A stretch of DNA of 64,000 bases from Pseudomonas frederiksbergensis (GTDB lineage: Bacteria > Pseudomonadota > Gammaproteobacteria > Pseudomonadales > Pseudomonadaceae): positions 1,330,679 to 1,394,678 of the forward strand of contig NZ_MOBM01000038.1 in NCBI RefSeq assembly GCF_003732275.1, given 5' to 3'. Under the pieces are notes generated by a model, which was not told the DNA's origin, ran no database searches, and saw nothing but the letters and a program-made list of their open reading frames with translations. Both the position numbers and the translations under genes were made by a program. Positions 52,734 through 60,300 of the stretch are shown here, one piece after another. The number at the start of each line of letters is the position of its first letter. Within the stretch, counting starts at the first letter, position 1.

Positions 52734-54119
52734 ATGTATTACGTAAGCACACGCGGCGGTGAAGTGCGGGCGGACTTTCGCAGTGTGGTTCTGTCGGGGC
52801 TTGCCGAAGATGGCGGTCTCTATGTCCCGGCAAGTTTGCCTGTCTTCACTGAGGCGCAGATTACCAGTTGGTCGTGGCTGCCATTCGATGAGCTGGTCTG
52901 GCGAGTAGTCTCACCCTACGTTGGCTCTTGCATGGACGAAAGCACTTTGCGTGCCTTGCTCAGCGACAGCTATCGGAACTTTAATCATCGCGCTATTACG
53001 CCGCTTGAGCAGATTGGCCATAACGAGTGGATACTCCAGCTGTTTCATGGCCCGACCCATTCTTCCAAAGATTTCGCTGCACAACTGCAATCGCGCCTGG
53101 TGGAGCATTTCCTGGAGGTCGGTGGCGAGGCGCTGATTGTCGGTGCGACCAATGGTGATACCGGGCTGGCTGCGCTTGAGGCATTCGCTAACTGCCGGGG
53201 CACTCGCATGGCGATTATGTATCCGCGCCATGGGGTACCGGCTGAACAACTCTCTGCCCTGCAAGCAGCAGACCCTGAGCGGGTTCAGCTTTTCCCGGTA
53301 GACGGTAATTTCGACGACTGCCAAACGTTGGTCTCCCGGCTCCTGCGTGACTGGCCGTTAGAGGGGGTAATACCGGTCTGTTTCAACTCCACCAACTGGG
53401 TCGGTGTCCTCGCACAGATCGTTTTTTATTTCCACGCGGCCTTGCAGCTGGGCGGAGGGACACGTCCTGTAGGCTTCAGCGTTCCAGCGGCCAGCTCTGC
53501 TGAGATCTACGCCGGCTACCTTGCCCAGAAAATGGGATTACCCATCAATCAGGTGATCATTTCTACGAACAGTAATGATGCACTTCACCAGTTCATACAT
53601 CGCAATCGCTATTCGACCCGAGTGAGTAACCGTACGTTATCTCCCGCGATGGATTTCTCTCTTTTCTCCAACCTGGAACGGTTCATCTGGGAGCTGTATG
53701 GGCACGATGGGGGCTCAGTGAAGGCGCTGATGGAGCATTTTGAGGACTGCGGCGAGTTAAGCATTGGCAACCAGCAGTGGCTCCGGGCCCGAGTGCTGTT
53801 CGATTCCTATGCGGTAGACGAATCGCAGGTTCGCGACGAAGTCGTCAAGTTGTTCCGTGAAACCGGGTCTGCAATCGATCCACATACCGCTGTAGGTGTG
53901 CTGGCTGGCCGAATTCATCGACGCAGCCTGGGAGCTCCGATGGTGACCTTTGGGCAAATTGCTCCGGCCAAGTCTGCGGCCCTATTGTCCGAATTAGGTG
54001 TCTGGCGGGGAGAGGTGCCAACGACTCCCGACATTTCTGCTCAGCCACCATACTTCGCTAAAGGCGATCTGGAGGGTCTGTGCCAAGCCCTCTTGTTGGC
54101 GCAGCAGAGGCACGTATGA
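52734..54119 (+). CDS. Divergent threonine-synthase-like PLP protein
   Basis: A 461-residue member of the threonine synthase family (N-domain start MYYVSTRGGEVRADFRSVVL; GLAEDGGLYVPASLP). The PLP lysine is kept (Lys112), but the surroundings differ from ThrC. The usual HGPTLAFKDF reads HGPTHSSKDF; TSGDTG reads TNGDTG (139-144); the PLP-phosphate loop VPTGNFGD reads VPAASSAE (250-257). PAEQLSALQ and NFDDCQ are preserved. The start at 52734 is chosen over 52668, which overlaps the LysR gene. The housekeeping thrC is presumably elsewhere. This paralogue may have a new substrate or no phosphohomoserine activity. It is coupled to the next gene (ATGA). Confidence 0.85.
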   Translation: MYYVSTRGGEVRADFRSVVLSGLAEDGGLYVPASLPVFTEAQITSWSWLPFDELVWRVVSPYVGSCMDESTLRALLSDSYRNFNHRAITPLEQIGHNEWILQLFHGPTHSSKDFAAQLQSRLVEHFLEVGGEALIVGATNGDTGLAALEAFANCRGTRMAIMYPRHGVPAEQLSALQAADPERVQLFPVDGNFDDCQTLVSRLLRDWPLEGVIPVCFNSTNWVGVLAQIVFYFHAALQLGGGTRPVGFSVPAASSAEIYAGYLAQKMGLPINQVIISTNSNDALHQFIHRNRYSTRVSNRTLSPAMDFSLFSNLERFIWELYGHDGGSVKALMEHFEDCGELSIGNQQWLRARVLFDSYAVDESQVRDEVVKLFRETGSAIDPHTAVGVLAGRIHRRSLGAPMVTFGQIAPAKSAALLSELGVWRGEVPTTPDISAQPPYFAKGDLEGLCQALLLAQQRHV

Positions 54120-54553
54120 AGCGCATTCTGGATCCGCTGGATGAGCGCATCCTCGCCGAACTCACAGCGAATGCTCGAATCGCCCATGTTGAGTTGGGCG
54201 CCAAGGTCAACTTGTCTCGCAATGCTGTGCGACAGCGCATTGAGCGTCTTGAGCGAGACGGCGCCATTCAGGGTTATACGGTGCGTCTCGGTGATTCCCG
54301 ACGGCCTTCATCGCTGATCAGTGCCGTGATCTTTGTCTACCGCTACGACCGCATGCGTGGGGAAGAGGTACTTGCCGCGCTGCACTCGCTCCCCGAGGTG
54401 GTTCAGTGTGAAGTCTTGAGTGGTGAGTTTGATCTGATGCTTCGAGTCAATGCAGCCTCACCCGAACGCGTCCACCTCGTCTGGAAGGAAATCTCGGCGA
54501 TGCCTGGGGTGGAAAACACCGTCACCTCATTCGTCCTTTCTGCAGTGTTTTGA
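54116..54553 (+). CDS. Lrp/AsnC-family regulator
   Basis: A 145-residue regulator beginning at ATG 54116, which overlaps the previous stop. The helix-turn-helix (LDERILAELTANARIAHVEL, GAKVNLSRNAVRQRIERLER) is followed by the RAM domain (LPEVVQCEVLSGEFDLMLRV). It is a second local regulator beside the LysR gene. Lrp-type proteins usually sense an amino acid, which fits control of this cluster. Confidence 0.9.
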   Translation: MKRILDPLDERILAELTANARIAHVELGAKVNLSRNAVRQRIERLERDGAIQGYTVRLGDSRRPSSLISAVIFVYRYDRMRGEEVLAALHSLPEVVQCEVLSGEFDLMLRVNAASPERVHLVWKEISAMPGVENTVTSFVLSAVF

Positions 54554-54563
54554 GTACCAAAAA

Positions 54564-54587
54564 ACCAGGGGCATTTTTGTCCCTGGT
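54564..54587. terminator. Hairpin after the Lrp gene
   Basis: ACCAGGG (54564-54570) pairs with CCCTGGT (54581-54587) around a ten-base loop, just after the Lrp stop. On the plus strand only a weak T-rich stretch follows; on the minus strand there is a T-run. It may separate the Lrp transcript from homoserine dehydrogenase. Confidence 0.5.
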
Positions 54588-54737
54588 CACATCTCCTTTC
54601 TTCATTTGATTTCTGTCCATTGAGCCGTTTTCTGTTCGGGCAGAATGACCAACAAATACAGCACTCTGCCATATTCAACTGCCAAAGCCCGACTCTTACG
54701 ATGTTCCTGTCGAACAACATTCAAGAGGACTGCTTTC

Positions 54738-55778
54738 ATGACTGAATACAAAATTGCCCTGGTGGGCTTTGGTGGCGTCAACCGCGGCCTGGCTCAACTG
54801 ATTGCAGATCGCAACGCCGAGTGGAAAGCATCGCTGGGTTTTGGGATCAAAATCGTCGGTGTGACTGATATTTTTCTTGGTTCCATCGTTGCTAAAGAGG
54901 GGCTGGATGCAAAGCAGTTGGTCGCTCTGCCTATCGAGAAGGGGGCGTTCGCTCACCTGCCTGGAGGCACCGCTGAGGCGTTAAACGAAGCGGTCATCAA
55001 GCATTCCGGTGCTGACATGATTGCTGAAGCCACCTTCACCAACCCTGTCGATGGTGAGCCCGCTACTACCTTCTGCCGCTGGGCTCTGGAAAGCGGCATC
55101 CATGTTGTGACCACCAACAAGGGGCCCATTGCATTGCACGGCGCTGAGCTTAAGGATTTGGCCCGTCGTCATGCTGTTGCCTTCGAATACGAAGGTTCGG
55201 TCATGAGCGGTACGCCGGTGATTCGTCTGGCAAGACAGGCGCTGGCAGGTGCAGAGGTTCAAGGCTTTGAAGGCATCCTGAACGGGACTTCCAATTACGT
55301 GCTGACCCGCATGAAGGACGGCCTGACGTTTAACGACGCAGTTGCTCAGGCTCAACAGCTCGGCTATGCCGAGGCCGACCCGACTGCCGATGTGGAGGGG
55401 TTTGACGTCCGCCTCAAGGTGGTGATCCTCGCCAACGAACTGCTCAATGCTCGATTGAACGTCAGCGATGTGGCTTGCTCGGGGATTAGCAGCATCAGTC
55501 CAGAAGACATCGCTCAGGCAAGCGCCAACGGTGCCAGTTGGAAGCTGATCGGCTCTGCAAGTCGCGAAGTTGACGGCTCGGTTCGAGCGAGTGTGGAGGC
55601 TCGACTGCTGCCGAATTCGCATCCTCTCGCAGGTATTTCCGGTGCCACCAACGCGGTGTCGTTCAACACCGCACTGCTGGGTGCTGTTACGGTATCCGGC
55701 CCTGGAGCAGGACGTATCGAGACTGCCTTCGCGCTGCTGTCAGACATCATCGCCATCCATACCACCCACGGCAAGTAA
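54738..55778 (+). CDS. hom: Homoserine dehydrogenase without ACT domain
   Basis: A 346-residue NAD(P)-dependent homoserine dehydrogenase that interconverts homoserine and aspartate semialdehyde. It has the nucleotide loop ALVGFGGVNRGLA, VVTTNKGPIALHG, EGSVMSGTPVIR, GTSNYVLTRM and LGYAEADPTADVEGFDVRLK with the catalytic Lys. The usual pseudomonad enzyme is about 430 residues and ends in an ACT domain for threonine feedback; this one stops before it, as expected for a catabolic or unregulated copy. The start at 54738 is preferred. It is followed after 13 bases by the aldehyde dehydrogenase. Confidence 0.92.
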   Translation: MTEYKIALVGFGGVNRGLAQLIADRNAEWKASLGFGIKIVGVTDIFLGSIVAKEGLDAKQLVALPIEKGAFAHLPGGTAEALNEAVIKHSGADMIAEATFTNPVDGEPATTFCRWALESGIHVVTTNKGPIALHGAELKDLARRHAVAFEYEGSVMSGTPVIRLARQALAGAEVQGFEGILNGTSNYVLTRMKDGLTFNDAVAQAQQLGYAEADPTADVEGFDVRLKVVILANELLNARLNVSDVACSGISSISPEDIAQASANGASWKLIGSASREVDGSVRASVEARLLPNSHPLAGISGATNAVSFNTALLGAVTVSGPGAGRIETAFALLSDIIAIHTTHGK

Positions 55779-55791
55779 CAGGAGAGTCGTC

Positions 55792-57210
55792 ATGAATGTA
55801 TCCAGCATGGCCAGTATCCAGCTTGTTGATGCCAAACAGATTGATGTGTTCAGTCCATTCGATGGACGCCTGGTGGGAAGCGTGCCTTGCCTCGATGCAA
55901 CCGCTGTTCCTGGCTTGCTGGAGCGTGCGCGAATTGGCGTGCGTGAGAGTGCGGCAATGCCTCGTCACCTTCGTGCCCGCGTCCTTGAGGAAGCGGCTCG
56001 GCGGGTGGAACTTGAGGCTGAAGCGTTTGCCAGACTCATTGTTGCTGAGGCCGGAAAGACGCTGCGACAAGCAGAGAAGGAAGTGAAGCGTTGTGTGAAC
56101 ACGCTGAAGCTATCGGCGCAAGAGGCTCGTCGTAACGCCGGGGAAGTGATCCCGTTTGAGGCGTATGAAGGCTCAGAATCGCGCCAAGGCTGGTTCACTC
56201 GCGAACCGTTGGGGCTTATCGTCGCGATCACCCCCTACAACGATCCGCTGAACCTGGTCGCCCATAAACTGGGCCCGGCCATCGCCGGTGGCAATGCTGT
56301 GATTCTAAAACCCTCAGAGCTCGCACCGTTGTCGGCTCTCAAGCTGGTTGAGTGTCTGGTGGCGGCGGGGCTGCCTCCGTCCGTGGTGACCCCGGCGACC
56401 GGAGGCGTCGATCTGGGTAAAGCACTGGTGGAGCTGCGCGAAGTGCGGATGATCTCTTTCACAGGTGGTTTTGCCACTGGAGAGTCCATTGCTCGTAGTG
56501 CAGGCTTGAAGAAGCTGGCCATGGATCTGGGGGGAAATGCACCGGTTCTCGTGCTCGAAGATTGTGATCTTGAACCAACCGTAGAGTCTTGTGTTTCAGG
56601 TGCTTTCTGGGCAGCAGGACAGAATTGCATCGGCACGCAGCGCATCCTCGTACACCGTTCAATCTACGAAGATTTCCGCGAACGTTTTGTCAGGCAAACG
56701 CGTGCGTTGGTACTTGGCGATCCTGATCAGCGAGCAACGGATGTTGGCCCAATGATTACGGAGCAGGCGGCTCGTCGCACCGAACAGTTGGTGAATGAGG
56801 CGCTGGCCGAGGGGGCTCTTCTTCTGTGCGGACACCATCGTCAAGTGGGAAGCTATGCGCCAACTGTACTGGAGCGTGTAAGCCATAACAGTCGGATCTG
56901 GCAGCAGGAGGTCTTCGCACCGGTGGTCATCCTGGAGCCTTTTGACCATCTGGATGATGCCGTTGCTCTGGCCAACGCGCCAGAATACAGCTTGCATGCG
57001 GGACTCTTCACCCGTGATCTTTCCAAGGCCTTGAAATTGGCACGGCAAATTGAAGCCGGTGGAGTGATGATCAATGATTCTTCCGATTATCGTTTTGATG
57101 CCATGCCTTTTGGTGGTTTCAAGTACGGAAGTCTGGGGCGAGAAGGTGTTCGATTTGCCTACGAGGACATGACGCAACCCAAAGTGGTCTGCATCAACGA
57201 GATAAGTTGA
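55792..57210 (+). CDS. Aldehyde dehydrogenase (possible aspartate-semialdehyde oxidising)
   Basis: A 472-residue NAD(P)-dependent aldehyde dehydrogenase. It has Asn150 in AITPYNDPLNL, the coenzyme loop SFTGGFATGESIA and catalytic Cys279 in AAGQNCIGTQR. The general-base position, usually Glu in ELGG, reads Asp245 (MDLGGNAPV). AGGAGAGTC precedes ATG 55792; the open frame from 55570 overlaps hom. Position after hom suggests non-phosphorylating oxidation of aspartate semialdehyde to aspartate. Similarity also fits lactaldehyde or phosphonoacetaldehyde-type enzymes. Confidence 0.88.
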   Translation: MNVSSMASIQLVDAKQIDVFSPFDGRLVGSVPCLDATAVPGLLERARIGVRESAAMPRHLRARVLEEAARRVELEAEAFARLIVAEAGKTLRQAEKEVKRCVNTLKLSAQEARRNAGEVIPFEAYEGSESRQGWFTREPLGLIVAITPYNDPLNLVAHKLGPAIAGGNAVILKPSELAPLSALKLVECLVAAGLPPSVVTPATGGVDLGKALVELREVRMISFTGGFATGESIARSAGLKKLAMDLGGNAPVLVLEDCDLEPTVESCVSGAFWAAGQNCIGTQRILVHRSIYEDFRERFVRQTRALVLGDPDQRATDVGPMITEQAARRTEQLVNEALAEGALLLCGHHRQVGSYAPTVLERVSHNSRIWQQEVFAPVVILEPFDHLDDAVALANAPEYSLHAGLFTRDLSKALKLARQIEAGGVMINDSSDYRFDAMPFGGFKYGSLGREGVRFAYEDMTQPKVVCINEIS

Positions 57211-57215
57211 GCTAT

Positions 57216-57307
57216 CAATGGGAGCGGGCTTGCTCGCGAAAGCGGTGGATCAGGCAACATCAATGTTTGATGTGCCGCAGTCTTCGCGAGCAAACCCGTC
57301 CCCATTG
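57216..57307. repeat. REP pair (inverted, degenerate)
   Basis: Arms 57216-57240 and 57283-57307 are inverse copies with mismatches of the CAATGGGAGCGGGCTTGCTC form. They fill the gap between the aldehyde dehydrogenase and the convergent epimerase gene. Confidence 0.88.
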
Positions 57308-57314
57308 CTGTGGC

Positions 57315-60300
57315 CTAACCCAAGACTGTGAAATCGCTGATGTGCAGCTCCTGGACGCCCACCAGTTGGATTTCGAACTCGGGGGTGGCGTCGACATCGA
57401 CACTGCCGTAGAGAATGCCATCGGCAAAGCGCAGTTGGCCGGTGGCGTCGGCAGGGTCGAAGGCGTTGCTGCCGATGAAGGTGAAGGCGTCGACAGCGGT
57501 GGTCAGCGGGTTGGCGTCCAGGCCGGTGAAATCCAGAAGATCGCCCTCGGTGCTCTTGAAGCCGTTGATCACATCGCGCAAAGCCCCGACGCCCATGTCC
57601 GACAGTGCACCAAACGCGTAGGTATCCGCGCCAGTGCCAGCAGTGAGGTTGTCGGTGCCTGCACCGCCGATCAACCGGTCATCGCCCGAACCACCCACCA
57701 GCGTATCGTTGCCCGCACCACCGTTCAGAACGTTCGCGGCGCTGTTGCCTGACAGACTGTCGGCGTAGGCGCTTCCCGTCACGTTTTCGAGGAATTTCAA
57801 GGTGTCGAGCCCGGAACTCACGGTGTTCTGTTGCGCTGACGTCGAGAGGTTTACGGTAACGCCAGACAGGGCGCGTTCAAAAGACACCGTGTCATTGCCA
57901 TCGCGCCCGTCCAGCACATTGTTGCCGGCTCCGGCGAACAGCGTGTTGTCCAGCGCGTTGCCCGTGCCATTGGCGGCGCCAGTGCTATCGATATACAGAC
58001 GCTCGACGTTGTTGCCGAGGGTGTAGGCCGCCAGGCTGCTATGCACGCTGTCGATCCCTCCAGACACCGCATTGCTGTTGATCTCGATCACTGCGTCGTC
58101 GGCGTTGTCGACATAGTAGGTGTCGTTGCCATCGCCGCCGCTCATGCTGTCGTCCCCTGCGGCACCATTGAGCACGTTATTGGCGGCATTGCCGGTGATG
58201 AAGTTGTGCCGCTCATTGCCGGTGCCGTTGATGTCCGACACGCCGGTGAGCACCAGGTTCTCGAGGTTGGCGCCCAGGGTCCAGCTGACCGAAGCCTGCA
58301 CCGTATCAATCTGCGAGGTCGAGGTGTTGGTTTCCACCACGCGGTCGAACGCGTTATCGACCACATAGACGTCGTTGCCATTGCCACCGGTCATGGTGTC
58401 GGCGCCCAGGTGGCCATCCAGTGTGTCGTTGCCCGAACTGCCCACCAGAGTATCCGCCTGGTCGGTACCGGAAATCATGTTCTGAGCGTTGTCGAAAATA
58501 TCCTGCACGCTGTTGTTGTCGTTGGGGTTGCCCTGGAAGCCAAGGTCATTGGCAATGTAGTCGGCCAGGCGCTGGCCGACGATCTCCGCCGACTCCTCGT
58601 GCAGGTGCCAGACGTCGTCCGGATACGCCAGCGGATCGACTTCGTAGCGCAAGGGGAGGTCGCTGTAGTCCACCGCCAGCTTGACGTCGGCGCGCTCGGC
58701 GGCGATGGCTTCCTGGGCGGCGCGGACATAGCCAACCCCCTCGACGATGGAGGCAATCTTTTCTTCCGAATAACCACGGGCACGCGCCGCGTCCTGTTCG
58801 TAGTGACCGGTTTCCATCATGTACACGTTGAAGTTGCCGAACTGGGCATGAAGGTAATCAAACACCTTCAGGGTCGCGGCCTTGTAGGCCGCTGCTGCCG
58901 CTGCTTTGTCCGTGGCGCGGCCGATCTCCTGGGCGGCTTCCTCGCCCTGGCCCCAAACGATGCCCATGGTGACGTTATCGATGGATTGCAGTTCGGTGAG
59001 CTGGTCCCGCAGCAGCGTCACGGCGCGCAACAGCGCAGCCCCGGGTTGGTTGGTGTCGGTGAGCCACCAGCACAACTTGAGTTCCTCGGCGCTGAGAGTC
59101 GACAGGCCGGTGACCGTGCTGCCGCCCACCGCGATGTCGATGCCGTTGCCATCGGCATCGGTGAATTGGCTGCGCACGTCATAGGGGGTGTAGCGGTCCA
59201 GGTCGTTAACCAGCATCGAGGTGCCGGACTGATTGTCGTCCTCCGTCATGCGCAGCAGGCGCGCATTGGATTGGCCGAGGGTGGGCAGGTAGAGGATGTC
59301 CTGCTGGGTGCTTTCGCCGAACACGAAGTCGCTGGCGGTAAGGGTATTGAGGTAGTTGCCGTTGAGGGCGATTTCAAAACGATTGCCATCGGCATCCGCT
59401 TCGGCGGACTTGATGTAGGTCTTGTCGCCAGCCGCGTTGAGGGTTATGTACAGCGTGCCATTGCTGCCATCGCCCAAGCCGAGAAAGCCCAGGCCCGAAA
59501 CATCGATCTTGTCGACGCCCGCGGTGAAGTCATAAATCGTGTCGGTGGCCGTGATACCACCCGTGTCGTAGTCGCGGTAGCTGTCGAGTGCGTTGGTGTA
59601 GCGGAAGGTGTCGGCACCGTCGCCGCCGTACAGCGAGTCGCGTCCGGCGCCGCCGTCGACGGTGTCGGCGCCAGTGCCGGCCTTGATCGTGTCGTTGCCA
59701 CCGAGGCCGAGGATCAGGTCTGCGCCCGCCGTGCCGTTGAGGGTTTCGGCGTTGTTGGTGCCGGTGATGGTGTTGGCGGGCGCATCGGCCACTGCCAGGG
59801 CGAAGCTGTCGCTGACCGATGCACCGGTCGGGTCCATGGCCTTGACCAGCACGTTGTAATTGCCGGACGCGGTGCTGGTCGGCGTGCCGGTGAAGGTCAG
59901 GTTGGTGGCATTGAAGCTCAGCCACGCGGGCAGGGCGCTGCCATCGGCGAGGGTCACGGTATAGCTGAGGCTGTCATTATCCGGATCGGTGAAGCTAGTG
60001 GCCGGCACCGCGTAGCTGAACGGGGTGTTTTCGGTCGCGTTCTGATCCAGCAACGCCGTTGCCACCACCGGCGCATGGTTGACCGTTGGCGATGTGGCGA
60101 AGACGAAGTTGGCGCTGGTCAGCTTGTCGAGGTAGTTGCCGTCCAGTGCCACCTCGAAGCGGTTGCCATTGGCGTCGGCGGTCAGGGATTTGATGTAAGT
60201 CTTGGTGCCGGCACTGTTGAGCACCACGTACACGGTGTTGTTCTTGCCATCCCCCAAGCCGGTGAAACCCATGGCCGAGAGGTCGATCTTGTCGGCGGTG

